Part shown: piece by piece, positions 42,083 through 51,543 of the stretch
Layout: the number at the start of each line of letters is the position of its first letter
Numbering within the stretch: position 1 is the first letter of the stretch
DNA from: Anodontia alba
Taxonomy: Eukaryota; Mollusca; Bivalvia; Lucinida; Lucinidae
Assembly: GCA_964016985.1 (NCBI GenBank)
Contig: OZ024836.1
Span: forward strand, 40,358,803-40,422,802
Length of the DNA stretch: 64,000 bases
Direction: 5' to 3'
Translations under genes and position numbers: made by a program
The notes under the pieces: model-generated
The model's database searches: none
The model's input: the letters and a program-made list of their open reading frames with translations, nothing else
What the model was told of the DNA's origin: nothing

Positions 42083-42296
42083 TCTTTGCATGCTGGGTTA
42101 TTTTGAAAGCTTTTTTGTTGTCTGTGGATTTTTTTTTTAAATTCACTTTTTCAAAAAAAGGATTCAGGAATACAATCAGAATGTCAAACAGTTTGGATCC
42201 AGATCAGGCCCGACAATTTGTCGGGCCTAATCTGGCTCCAAACTGTTTGCAAAGGTTATCAGCATATGACAAAAGTTGCCACTAGCAATGAAAGAG
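42083..42296. mobile_element. Family K MITE, complete
   Basis: TTAA at 42079-42082 and 42297-42300. CTCTTTGCATGCTGGG ... AATGAAAGAG. Core variant CAAACAGTTTGGATCCAGAT, centre GCCCGACAATTTGTCGGGC, then GGCTCCAAACTGTTTGC: both arms carry the same TAGAT-to-TTGGA type change. Confidence 0.85.
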
Positions 42297-42341
42297 TTAA
42301 GAGGACTCAAGATACACTTGGTAGATTTTTTACCATTTCCA

Positions 42342-42512
42342 CAAAGGGAAACAACTTCTGTGGCTTCCCATTTGCTTTTCTGCATGCCAAGCATGAAAAA
42401 AAGGTCTACTCTATAAGAAAAGAATTTGCTCCTGGGAGCAAATTCTTTCCTTATAGAGTAGACCCCTTTTGAGAAGGGGCAGTAAAATTTTGACAGAATT
42501 GTCTCCCCTGAA
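42342..42512. mobile_element. Family O foldback element, complete
   Basis: AAAGGGAAACAACTTCTGTG ... GGTCTACTCTATAAGAAAAG, loop TTGCTCCTGGGAGCAA, CCTTATAGAGTAGACCCC ... AGAATTGTCTCCCC. Confidence 0.85.
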
Positions 42513-43090
42513 AGTGTATCAAATTCCCTTAATTGATTTGTTCAGATTTTAGGATAACTATGGTAAATAAAGAGTTACGGTATCCATATATCTAGGGTAT
42601 TTATGGTGATAAAACATGGCACTGTAATAGATTATGGATGTAAAGGATAAAGTTACTGCAGTAAATAATGGAGAGAATCAATATTGTCCATTTAATTAAT
42701 TAATAGATTAAACAAGTTTATGTGGTGTTTGAGAAATTAGGTCCTGTTTACATGACATCTGTACTGGGTAAATAGTTCCAAGCAAGTCTTTAGTCATATG
42801 GTTAGTGTCCTAAAAGTTTCCACTTTTCTGACAGAGTGACTTGTACAAACAGTGTAAATCCTTTTGCAAGCAGTCTGATCAGATCTGTACTGAATACAAA
42901 CAGTATAGATCCTTTTGCAAGCAGTTTGATCAGGTCTACACTGATTGGATGCCATCAAATACTTTGTGAAACAATGCATGAAAAAAAAAAAAAAGCACTT
43001 ACAAACAAACGAAAAATATTAAAATATAGGCAAAAGAGTATGGATAAGTGTTCCGAATTTTAGGACATTTACCGTTAGCATTATATATAT
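42513..43090. other. Spacer with degenerate core hairpins
   Basis: At 42843-42950 two tandem variants of the core (ACAAACAGTGTAAATCC and ACAAACAGTATAGATCC, each followed by TTTTGCAAGCAGT) lack MITE ends. No gene. Confidence 0.5.
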
Positions 43091-43096
43091 GCTTAA

Positions 43097-43301
43097 CCCT
43101 AGTCCTGCTGAACCCGGTATGTCCTGCCTTTGCAAACTGTGTACTTCCAGATCAGTTGGCTTCTAAAGAAGCCAACTGATCTGGATCTGCACTGTTTACC
43201 ATTAAGTTTATGAATATTTATCAACAGTCTGGATCAAGTAATCTGATTGGCTTAAAATTAGAAATGGTCATGGTATCTTAATTTATTCAGCAGGACAAGG
43301 G
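43097..43301. mobile_element. Family A MITE, complete
   Basis: TTAA at 43093-43096 and 43302-43305. CCCTAGTCCTGCTGAACC ... CAGCAGGACAAGGG. Stem GGCTTCTAAAGAAGCC. Confidence 0.9.
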
Positions 43302-43350
43302 TTAACTTTAGGTAAGGTGCTTTCTTCAACAAAACAATATTGGTATTTTT

Positions 43351-45152
43351 AGCTCACCTGAGCAAAAGCTCAGGGTGAGCTATTGTCATCACCCTATGTC
43401 CGTCGTCGTCCGTCGTCCGTTGTTCGCCGTCAACAATTAGTTTGTTAACACTCTAGAGGTCACAGTTTTGATCCAATCTTGATGAAACTTGGTCAGAATG
43501 TTTGCCTCTATGAAATCTAGGTCAAGTTCGATACTGGGTTACTTGGGGTCAAAAACTAGGTCACCAGGTCAAATCAAAGGAAAAACTTGTTAACACTCTA
43601 CAGGTCATAGTTTTGACCCAATCTTGATGAAACTTGCTCAAAATGTTTGCCTCTATTAAATCTAGGTCAAGTTCGAAACTGGGTCACTTGGGATCAAAAA
43701 CTAGGTCACCGGGCCAGATCAGCAGAAAACCTTGTTAACACTCTAGCGGTCACATTTTTGAAGCAATCGTCATGAATCTTGCTCAATGTATTTGTCTTGA
43801 TGATTTCTAGGTCAAGTTCGAAACTGGGTCACCTGGGGTCAAAAACTAGGTCACCTGGCCAGATCAGCAGAAAACCTTGTTAACACACTAGCAGTCACAT
43901 TTTTGAAGCAATCATCATGAATCTTGCTCAGTATGTTTGTCTTGATGATTTCTAGGTCAAGTTCGAAACTGGGTCACTTGGGGTCAAAAACTAGGTCACC
44001 GGGCCAGATCAGCAGAAAACCTTGTTAACACTCTAGCGGTCACATTTTTGAAGCAATCATCATGAATCTTGGTCATTATGTTTGTCTTGATGAATTCTAG
44101 GTCAAGTTCGAAACTGGGTCACCTGGGGTCAAAAACTAGGTCACCGGGCCAAATCATCAGAAAACCTTGTTAACACTCTAGCGGTCACAATTTTGAAGCA
44201 ATCATCATGAATCTTGCTCAAAATGTTTGTCTTGATGATTTCTAGGTCAAGATCGAAACTGGGTCACTTGGGGTCAAAAACTAGGTCACCTGGCCAGATC
44301 AGCAGAAAACCTTGTTAACACTGTAGCAGTCACATTTTTGAAGCAATCATCATGCATCTTGCTCAAAATGTTTGTCTTGATGATTTATAGGTTGAGTTCG
44401 AAACTGGGTCACTTGGAATCAAAAACTAGGTCACCGGGCCAAATCAGCAGAAAACCTTGTTAACACTCTAGCGGTCACATTTTTGAATCAATCATCATGA
44501 ATCTTGCTCAAAATGTTTGTCTTGATGATTTCTAGGTCAAGTTCGAAACTGGGTCACTTGGGGTCAAAAACTAGGTCACCAGGCCAAACCAGCAGTAAAC
44601 CTTGTTAACACTCTAGCGGTCACATTTTTGAAGCAATTATCATGAATATTGCTCAAAATGTTTGTCTTGATGATTTCTAGGATATATTTGAAACTGGGTC
44701 ACTTGGGGTCAAAAACTAGGTCACCAGGCCAAATCAGCAGAAAACCTTGTTAACACTCTAGCGGTCACATTTTTGAAACAGTCATCATGAATCTGGCTCA
44801 AAATGTTTGTCTTGATGATTTCTAGGTCAAGTTTGAAACTGGAACACCTGGGGTCAAAAACTAGGTCACCTGGCCAAATTAGCGTAAAATCTTGTTATCA
44901 CTCTAGTGGTCACATTTTTCAAGCAATCATCATGAATCTTGCACAAAATGTTTGTCTTGATGAGTTCTAGGTCAAATTCGAAACTGGGTCACGTGGTATC
45001 AAAAACTAGGTCACCAGGCCAAATCAGCAGAAAACTTTGTTATAATCATTTTGAACTTTGATCAGAATGTTTGCCTTGATCAGTTCTAGATCAGGCTCTC
45101 AAAGTGCTATGTTGCTCAGGTGAGCGTTACAGGGCCATCATGGCCCTCTTGT
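43351..45152 (+). mobile_element. Helentron/pearl-like element, complete, regular 145-bp monomers
   Basis: Hairpin AGCTCACCTGAGC-AAAA-GCTCAGGGTGAGCT, then GTCCGTCGTCGTCCG. About eleven monomers; GGGTCAC phase points at 43681, 43826, 43971 and 44116 are exactly 145 bp apart and units are very similar. The 3' end has GCTCAGGTGAGC (complement of the head), GGGCCATCATGGCCC hairpin and TCTTGT. No coding capacity. The youngest of the class in this window. Confidence 0.9.
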
Positions 45153-45157
45153 CCTTA

Positions 45158-45297
45158 TATATCTTCTTGAAAACATATATACATTGTAGTATTCTTTAGA
45201 AGCACATTTCTTAGGCACTTCTAATGAAAACTACAATGTATGATTTTGTGAAGAAGTAAGAAAAAATATTGTCTGGATACTCTGACCTAGAGCTATG
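45158..45297. mobile_element. Family M5 MITE, diverged
   Basis: ATACATTGTAGTATTCTTTAG ends replaced: core reads GTAGTATTCTTTAGAAGC / GCACTTCTAATGAAAACTAC. Right end GACCTAGAGCTATG. Confidence 0.7.
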
Positions 45298-45323
45298 ATG
45301 TATGTGTCCAAGGAAGACAAATG

Positions 45324-45673
45324 CACCACAACCCCTTTATAACACTATTGCTGGGATCCCAAGAAAAAATCTTGTTAGCTAAACAGCCATGTAGTGTCCA
45401 AACAAAAATTTATAGATTATATAGAAAAGTGGTTGTATCCAAACACAAATATATAGATTATATAGCAAAATGACCATCCCTAATCTATACATTTTAATAT
45501 CCAAACAAAAAAGCTTAGATTATATAAAAAAAATGACTATTAGAATGATCTTTTTTCTATGTATAATCTACACATTTTTTTTTTTTTTTTTTTTTTTTTG
45601 GCAACAACATTTTTTGGGTTCCACCTTTGAACCAAAACATCTTATAATGACTATCTTATAAAGAGGTTCCATG
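45324..45673. mobile_element. Family J MITE, rearranged
   Basis: Left end CACCACAACCCCTTTATAAC, right end ATAAAGAGGTTCCATG. The central segment (TATAGATTATATAGAAAA) is present three times and a 23-T run is at about 45578-45599. Confidence 0.72.
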
Positions 45674-45904
45674 TACCAAAGTTTATGTCTGCGCAGTCTA
45701 CACAGACATATAACTCAGAGAAATATCTTTTTTTAATTTTTAGTTCAGAGATATGACAAGTTACAAGTATGTTGTTGGTATGTTGTTGAGGCTCTGAAAT
45801 GAACTGTTTGATTTGGATTGATACTATTTGCTCAGGCATGTCTGTCTGAATATTTAGAGTAATTATGGTATGATTGACCCTGCTGCGACAGGTAATAGAG
45901 GTCA

Positions 45905-46207
45905 GATACATAGTAATATTTTTCTTATTTCTCCACAAAAACATAGGTTATTGGTACTCATTAGAAGTGCCTCACCTAGGCACTTCTAATGAATATCCAC
46001 AACTTGTTTTCAGGAAGAAATTAGAAAACTATTATGTAGGTATATAACATTTTTCTTATTTCTCTTCAGAAACATAACAAGTTGTTGATACTCATTAGAA
46101 GTGCCTCCCTGAGGCACTTCTAATGAGTACCCACAACATGTTTTCATGAAGAAATAAGAAAAAAAATTAATACTTTTTGGTTGATGAAAGTGCCTTATCC
46201 GAAGCTA
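45905..46207. mobile_element. Two tandem M5 MITEs just upstream of the TRIM gene
   Basis: 45905-46047 and 46048-46207. Each has GATACTCATTAGAAGTGCCT-type hairpins (CTCACCTAGG; CTCCCTGAGG). The second ends GTGCCTTATCCGAAGCTAAT about 60 bases before the splice acceptor at 46265; its last bases contain GCTAAT, which could act as a branch site (inference). Confidence 0.82.
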
Positions 46208-46245
46208 ATGTGTGACCCTGTGAATGACTTCAGATGTATAAAGTT

Positions 46246-46265
46246 GTTATTACTTTTTGTTTCAG
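46246..46265 (+). promoter_or_regulatory. Splice acceptor upstream of the TRIM start codon
   Basis: TTATTACTTTTTGTTTCAG is a pyrimidine tract plus AG. The exon would begin at 46266 (CTATGATG...), two bases before the first ATG. The upstream 5' UTR exon and promoter are not identified in this window. Confidence 0.75.
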
Positions 46266-46267
46266 CT

Positions 46268-48301
46268 ATGATGAGCTCAACCCTAGTCGAGACTGTGTCT
46301 ATCAACTATGAGGACTTCAATGACAGTTTCTTGACATGTGGAACCTGCTTGTGTATCTATGACAACGTGGAACACTCCCCAAAACTATTACCATGTTCAC
46401 ATACAGTATGTAAGAACTGCTTGGAGAGAATTGTTGATGTTCAGATTCATGACACTGGTACATTTCGATGTCCAATTTGCCGCGAGAATATAGGAATACC
46501 TAGAGGTGGTGTAATAGCATTCCCGCCAAGTTTTATTGTCAATCAGTTACTAGATCTGATGTCGCGACAGAGGCGGGATGTGATCCCAAAGTGCTCTGTG
46601 CATCCCACAGAGGAACTACTTTTTTGTGAAAGCTGTGACTCGGTTTTCTGTTCACAGTGCACTGGTGGGGAGCATAATGGACGTGGAGCCAGTGAACATA
46701 CAGTCATTCCATTTTCTATAGCAATCAAACGCATGTCAGAAATCCTTCTTTATAAAGCTCATCTCTGTATTAAAAACTTGAACAATGCTTTCGATACAGT
46801 TTCGGCTGAAATGCAACAGTTGGAAACAACTATTGAAAGAACGGTGGAAACTATAAATAGATCTTTTCAAGATTTGATATCACTCGTCGATAAACGTAGG
46901 CAGGAGTGCTTGCAGTTAGTGAGAAAAATCCGAGAAGAGAAGAAAAATAACTTGAAAGAACAATTAGATCTGATTCAGTCAGAAAAGCAAAAAGTTCAAG
47001 GTGAATGTGATGGTCTACAACATCAAGTTGAAGTTCGAAAAATAACAAAAAAGATTAGTGATCTCAATGAGAAGCTTGACACCACAAGTACATTGTCAGA
47101 ACCACGTGAGAACTCTTTCCTTAAATTTGAATTCAAACATAATAACTCTTACAAAGAAATTGCCCAAATATTGAATACCTTTGGCAGAATTAAAATAAGT
47201 ACAACATTTCCTGCCTTGTGCTCAGCAAAAATAGGCAAGGCAGTCACCCACTTAAAGTCGTCTGTTACTGTGACAACTGTTGATTACTATGGCAACCCTA
47301 GAACAAATGGAGGTGACCCAATTTTTGCTGATTTACGAAATGACAAGGGTGAAACTATTGATACAAAAATACGAGATAAAGATGATGGGACTTATGAAAT
47401 ACAGTATGTTGCTCCCAATTCTGGCACATATAAAATATGTGTTAGTATATTTAACAGGCCAATAAAGGGAAGCCCATTCACAATTAATGTAACAGACCAT
47501 AATAATCCAATATGGAAATTTGGATGTCGAGGAAGTGATGAAGATGAATTTATGCAACCATTACGAGTTATTACAGAATCTACTGAAGAGAATGTATTTG
47601 TTTTAGATACTGGGAACAGTAGGCTGAAAGTTATTGACGATGTTGGTGACTTTATACGCCATATTGGCCCATATGGTTTTGAAAACCAAAGTGGGACAGG
47701 GGTAGCCCTTACACCTGACAATCACCTAGTCATTGTAAACTGGAGAACAAAAATGATATCTTTCCTCTCAGAGGATGGTGAGCTTGTGAAAAGTTTCACC
47801 AATGACTGTCTTGTAGAACCCATAGATGTAGCCGTTAATAGTAAATCGGAGATAATTATTGCGGATATAGGAGCGAGTAAAATATTTATGTTTGATGCCT
47901 CAGGAAAGTTGATGACAACTTTTGGAAACAAGGGAGAGAAAGAGGGACAGTTCAGAAATATTACTGCTGTGACTATTGGAAAATGTGATGAAATCCTAGT
48001 CGCTGACCACCGGATCCAGATTTTCAGTAAAGACGGGAAATTTTCGCGTGTGGTTCCTAGTCAGTCTAAAGGAGAATATGGTGGCCTGGTAGTTGATTCA
48101 GCAGGCCATATCTTAGCAACCAGAATGGAAAAAGGCAAGGGATTTGTGCAAGTCTTTAACTCAAGTGGCAAACTCATGTTCAACATTGACAGTTTCGATG
48201 ATAAGTTGAAGCGGCCTAGTGGGTTATGTGTTACTAAGGACCACCATGTATATGTGGCTGACCTTGGCAATCATTGTATAAAAAAGTTTCGCTATAGGTA
48301 A
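46268..48301 (+). CDS. TRIM-NHL protein, TRIM2/TRIM3-like RING E3 ubiquitin ligase
   Basis: 677 residues. The RING finger (C24, C27, C43, H45, C48, C51, C68, C71) is a complete C3HC4 set. B-box 2 uses C109, H112, C120, C123, C128, C131, H136 and H144. A coiled coil spans about 150-275, a filamin/ABP280 repeat about 314-410 (ending GSPFTINV), and six NHL-type blades 415-677, ending NHCIKKFRYR as in TRIM2/TRIM3. Family members are cytoplasmic E3 ligases whose NHL propeller binds protein or RNA partners; the target here is unknown. The frame is open from 46181, but those 29 extra codons lie in an M5 MITE end and across the acceptor at 46265, so ATG 46268 (or 46271) is preferred. The stop TAA (48299-48301) lies inside a consensus donor; splicing to 50693 gives the same last residue and TGA. 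Codons are intact throughout. The paralogue is not named because bivalves have many such genes. Confidence 0.93.
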   Translation: MMSSTLVETVSINYEDFNDSFLTCGTCLCIYDNVEHSPKLLPCSHTVCKNCLERIVDVQIHDTGTFRCPICRENIGIPRGGVIAFPPSFIVNQLLDLMSRQRRDVIPKCSVHPTEELLFCESCDSVFCSQCTGGEHNGRGASEHTVIPFSIAIKRMSEILLYKAHLCIKNLNNAFDTVSAEMQQLETTIERTVETINRSFQDLISLVDKRRQECLQLVRKIREEKKNNLKEQLDLIQSEKQKVQGECDGLQHQVEVRKITKKISDLNEKLDTTSTLSEPRENSFLKFEFKHNNSYKEIAQILNTFGRIKISTTFPALCSAKIGKAVTHLKSSVTVTTVDYYGNPRTNGGDPIFADLRNDKGETIDTKIRDKDDGTYEIQYVAPNSGTYKICVSIFNRPIKGSPFTINVTDHNNPIWKFGCRGSDEDEFMQPLRVITESTEENVFVLDTGNSRLKVIDDVGDFIRHIGPYGFENQSGTGVALTPDNHLVIVNWRTKMISFLSEDGELVKSFTNDCLVEPIDVAVNSKSEIIIADIGASKIFMFDASGKLMTTFGNKGEKEGQFRNITAVTIGKCDEILVADHRIQIFSKDGKFSRVVPSQSKGEYGGLVVDSAGHILATRMEKGKGFVQVFNSSGKLMFNIDSFDDKLKRPSGLCVTKDHHVYVADLGNHCIKKFRYR

Positions 48302-48303
48302 GT
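48296..48303 (+). promoter_or_regulatory. Consensus splice donor overlapping the stop codon
   Basis: AG|GTAAGT, exon ending at 48297. The TAA of the unspliced reading frame is part of the donor. Confidence 0.7.
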
Positions 48304-48333
48304 TTCAGGGTATCATTACCTTCGGACATTCAA

Positions 48334-48692
48334 CCCATTTTAGTCTGGATACCCTTTTTGGGTAGTTAACAAACACTGCAGACCCAGATCAGAAGCTGCA
48401 GAATGCAGCATCTGATCAGGGTTTCTCACTGTTTTAAAAATGTTTAGCCATTTGTTTCTAGGAATATCTAAATCACACAGCTTGACATACCTTAAATTGA
48501 AAGAATGTGTATGATACTAGTTAACCGCTTAGAGGACTAAGCCTGCCCAGTAAAAATGTGCTTAGGTAAACTGACAACACTCGACATGACCCCATTGGGT
48601 TGACTGTGCCGTAAAACCTCAACACAAACTAACAAACCTTAAACTGAAATTCGACTCTTCCAATATCCTAGTTTATTCAGTCTGAAATGAGT
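48334..48692. mobile_element. Family C MITE split by a SINE
   Basis: CCCATTTTAGTCTGGATACC ... core ACAAACACTGCAGACCCAG, centre GCTGCAGAATGCAGC ... right end TCAGTCTGAAATGAGTTG. Interrupted at 48503-48636. Confidence 0.8.
48503..48636 (+). mobile_element. SINE, left-truncated, with target duplication
   Basis: GTTAACCGCTTAGAGGACTA ... GTAAAACCTCAACACAAAC then TAACAAA. Flanked by CCTTAAATTGAAA (48490-48502) and CCTTAAACTGAAA (48637-48649), a 13-bp duplication with one mismatch. Confidence 0.88.
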
Positions 48693-48741
48693 TGAATCCT
48701 GTTATTAACCTAAAAATATGGACAGTAGAAATTACATAATT

Positions 48742-48930
48742 ACCCTAAATATTTGAACACTTTAATATGGAAGTCATAACACATTACTATAATCCTATAC
48801 TTTTAATCAGTTGTTGATTTTGATTTTCTGTTGATGTGTTTTAAGAGTAGTGTCTGAATTGCAAACAGCTTAAGTCCAGATCAAGGAGCAGTATGATCGG
48901 GTTTACTCTGTTTGCACAGGCATAACATAT
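48742..48930. mobile_element. Family F MITE, degraded
   Basis: TACCCTAAATATTTGAACAC, TTGATGTGTTTTAAGAG, core TTGCAAACAGCTTAAGTCC ... TTACTCTGTTTGC. Confidence 0.6.
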
Positions 48931-48978
48931 CTCTAGATAAGTCAAGTATCCAGTAGCTTGTATCCAGATTTTTTTTAA

Positions 48979-49172
48979 CCCTTGTCTTGCTGAACCCCGA
49001 TATACATTGCCTTTGCAAACAGTGTAGATCCAGATCAGTAAGCCAACTGATCTTGATCTGCACTGTTTGTCATTCAGTATGTGAATTTATATCAACAATC
49101 TGGATCAAAGAATCTAATTGGCTGACAATTAGAAGAGGATTTTGCATCTTAATTTATTCAACATGACAAGGG
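48979..49172. mobile_element. Family A MITE, complete
   Basis: TTAA at 48975-48978 and 49173-49176. CCCTTGTCTTGCTGAACC ... CAACATGACAAGGG. The central stem has shrunk: TCAGTAAGCCAACTGATC. Confidence 0.88.
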
Positions 49173-49464
49173 TTAAGTTCTTTTACATCTCCCTGAAAAC
49201 TTTGTGGGTACTCATTGGAAGTGCCTCATTGAGGAGATAAGTTACTTCCTTACTTTGGTAGAACACAATTTCATATGAGCTGGGACACATCGTTTCCTAC
49301 AAGATTGCAGATGTACATGTACATAGTGAAGGGTCAGATAGGTCTGTGCATCGATACAGTCTGATCAGAGTCTTTGGGTAGCTAGTCGAGCATCCGGCAT
49401 CTTCAGATGGACAGGGAAGAACCTGATCAGCCTGTGTGGATGCTGAATTTGCCCAGACAGTGGT

Positions 49465-49680
49465 AGACTGGCTCCAGTCTCTAGTGACAAAATATTTTTT
49501 CTTATAATCTGTTTATAATCCACTAGAATAAAACCAAAGTAATATCATGACTATATAGAAGCTGGTCACTAGTCTAGTGACCAGCCTTTATAGTCATGAT
49601 ATTTTTTGGTTTTTATCTTAGTGGATTATCAAACAGGATTATGAGAAAAATATTTAGTCTCTGGAGACTGGAGCCAGTCT
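49465..49680. repeat. Large foldback element, single copy here
   Basis: AGACTGGCTCCAGTCT at the left and AGACTGGAGCCAGTCT at the right; inner perfect arms meet at CTGGTCACTAGTCTAGTGACCAG (about 49562-49584). Arms about 105 bp. The flanking 49180-49464 holds a half M5 copy (GTGGGTACTCATTGGAAG) and no gene. Confidence 0.85.
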
Positions 49681-49779
49681 AAGACAGTGGTTAAGGTTGA
49701 ATTAGTGACTAAAAATGGCTGTGATTGGAGTGTAATGATCTGACTGATCTGGATTTATAACTGCTCACATTATTATTTG

Positions 49780-49975
49780 TAACTCCAGATGCTTTGCTTT
49801 TTTTTAACCAAAAAGTTATTATTCTTTTTTCTCCACCAGAAATGATGTGTATAATCTTTAGAAGCACCTTGCAAAGGTGCTTCTAATGATTACAGACAAT
49901 TCATTTTTTTGGGGCCGGGTAGTTCTATTGATTACACACAACATGTGCTTTAGTGGAGAAATTAGAAATTAGAAT
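49780..49975. mobile_element. Family M5 MITE, rearranged
   Basis: GTAACTCCAGATGC ... AATCTTTAGAAGCACCTTGC / AGGTGCTTCTAATGATTAC, then a second right arm (TTGATTACACACAACATGTG). Confidence 0.65.
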
Positions 49976-50083
49976 TTCATAGACAATTCTTATCCATGGC
50001 TATTTATTATATGCCAAACCCACAGGATATGGTTTGGTGTAAAAATACAAAAAAGCTCTAAAATCCATAGTTACCCTAGTCCT

Positions 50084-50267
50084 GCTGAACCTGGATATGC
50101 CGTGTCTTTACAGTGTAGATCCAGATCAGTTGGCTTTTCCAACTGATCTGGATCTGCACTGTTTGTCATTAAGTATGTGAATGTATATCAACAGTCTGGA
50201 CCATGTAATCTGATTGGCAGACAATTAGAGTGGGTGTGGCATCTTAATTTATTCAGCATGACAAGGG
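50084..50267. mobile_element. Family A MITE, complete
   Basis: CCCTAGTCCTGCTGAACC (left flank GTTA) ... CAGCATGACAAGGG before TTAA (50268-50271). The centre is reduced to GGCTTTTCCAACTGATC. Confidence 0.88.
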
Positions 50268-50270
50268 TTA

Positions 50271-50437
50271 AGGTGCTTTTCATTCAAAACGTTTGATATT
50301 TTTCTTATTTCTCGATGAAAACCTATGCTGTGGGTACTTGTTAGTATTGCTACACAAATGGCCCAATGGCACACATACAATATGTGCTTTCATAGAAAAA
50401 ATAATAAAATATTAGCTACTCTTGTGTAGAGCTACTC
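50271..50437. mobile_element. Family M5 MITE
   Basis: AAGGTGCTTTTCATTCAAAA ... GTGGGTACTTGTTAGTATTG ... CTTGTGTAGAGCTACTC. Right core half degraded. Confidence 0.65.
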
Positions 50438-50439
50438 AT

Positions 50440-50637
50440 GGTAACCATCAGTATTGGAACAGGCAGGCTTGAGCAAACAGTGTAGACCAAGATCGGCATC
50501 TGATCAAGGTCTTCCCTGTTTGCCCCACATCCAGCAATATTTAGATATGTCAACATCAACAGATAGCAGAGTAGCTTGTTCAAATTCAAGGGCAAGTATG
50601 GTAAGGAGTTGAAAGGTGTCCCGGTATTTACGGTAAA
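50440..50637. mobile_element. Family F MITE, complete
   Basis: CATCAGTATTGGAACAGGC, core GAGCAAACAGTGTAGACC ... GGTCTTCCCTGTTTGCC, right GTGTCCCGGTATTTACGGTA. It ends 8 bases before the branch-like TGCTAAC. Confidence 0.78.
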
Positions 50638-50692
50638 CACGATATGCTAACTATGCATAATGAATTATGGTTATTTCTTCTGTCTATTTCAG

Positions 50693-50847
50693 ATGAATGT
50701 TTGTATAGTTCTTCAGAGTTATGGATGATATTATAATATGGATGTTAGTACAGTGTTAAGGGAAAATGCATAATTTGAGGCTCCAGTTAAGTTGTACTGA
50801 ACGTAGTTTTTGTTAGTTTTGCACCATAATGTTATATGCTGTAGATG
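50693..50847 (+). other. Candidate 3' terminal exon of the TRIM gene (start only)
   Basis: Starts ATGAATG: the A completes the AGA (Arg) codon and TGA (50694-50696) follows, so this exon would be almost entirely 3' UTR. Its 3' end is unknown; the nearest AATAAA seen is 51537-51542, beyond the SINE. Confidence 0.5.
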
Positions 50848-51153
50848 TCAGCCTTGGTGGCTCAGTTGGATGCGCATCGGACTGGTGATCAGGAGATTGC
50901 GGGTTCAACACCCACCAGCTCAGCAACATTCTTCCATGGAGATTGATCATGAAATATTATTTTCTAGGGTCATTCTCTCCCTTCTGCTGATTCAAGAAGG
51001 GCATTTGTCATTTTCTGGCAAAAGAATGTGCACAGTACTGGTTAACCACTTAGAGGACTAAGTCAGCCCAGTAAAAGTGTGGTTAGGTAAACTGAGCATG
51101 CTCAGCATGACCCAAATGGGTTGACTGGGCAGTAAAACTGCAACACAAACAAA
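50848..51153 (+). mobile_element. tRNA-derived SINE, full length, perfect 12-bp target duplication
   Basis: 306 bp. ATGCTGTAGATG at 50836-50847 and 51154-51165. Head with GGTGGCTCAGTTGG (A box) and GGGTTCAACACCC (B box, one change from GGTTCRANNCC); body TCATTCTCTCCCTTCTGC, AAAGAATGTGCACAG, AGAGGACTAAGTCAGCCC; tail GCAACACAAACAAA. Reference copy for the SINE fragments in the window. Confidence 0.95.
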
Positions 51154-51209
51154 ATGCTGTAGATGATCGCTGGAACTACCTCATTGATACAAACACGTGT
51201 GTTCAGTTG

Positions 51210-51330
51210 AGGCTCTTTTTTCCAACAAAAATCATGGAAACGTTTCCTATTTCTTCATGGAAACTTCTGTTGTGGGTACTTCTAATAGGCGCTTCTAATG
51301 AGTACCACAACATGTGTAATTGTTGAGCAT
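51210..51330. mobile_element. Family M5 MITE, short
   Basis: TCATGGAAACTTCTGTTGTG then GGGTACTTCTAATAGGCGCTT and ATGAGTACCACAACATGTG. Left core half shortened. Confidence 0.7.
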
Positions 51331-51543
51331 TCTAATGCACTCGCGTATGTAACGCAACGTCTGATTGGATAACGTCAAAAATTTGCGATGGTATATTCTG
51401 CGATATACTGTTGCAAATCCGACGTCATCACGTAACGTCGCTTCTCATTGGCTGGCATTTGGTTTTACGCAGCTCACAGCACTTGTCGTTTTGTGCAAAT
51501 AGTACATTATTTCAATAGAAAGAATGAATAAATGCATTAGAAT

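Larger units (their letters stand above)
48298..50692 (+). other. Candidate last intron of the TRIM gene (about 2.4 kb)
   Basis: Bounded by the GTAAGT donor and a strong acceptor (TTCTTCTGTCTATTTCAG at 50675-50692) with a near-perfect branch site TGCTAAC at 50645-50651. It is filled with MITEs listed separately. Confidence 0.65.

Noticed and set aside
46181..46267. 29-residue N-terminal extension of the TRIM protein
   Set aside because: Those codons come from a MITE end and cross a good splice acceptor; family members start shortly before the RING.
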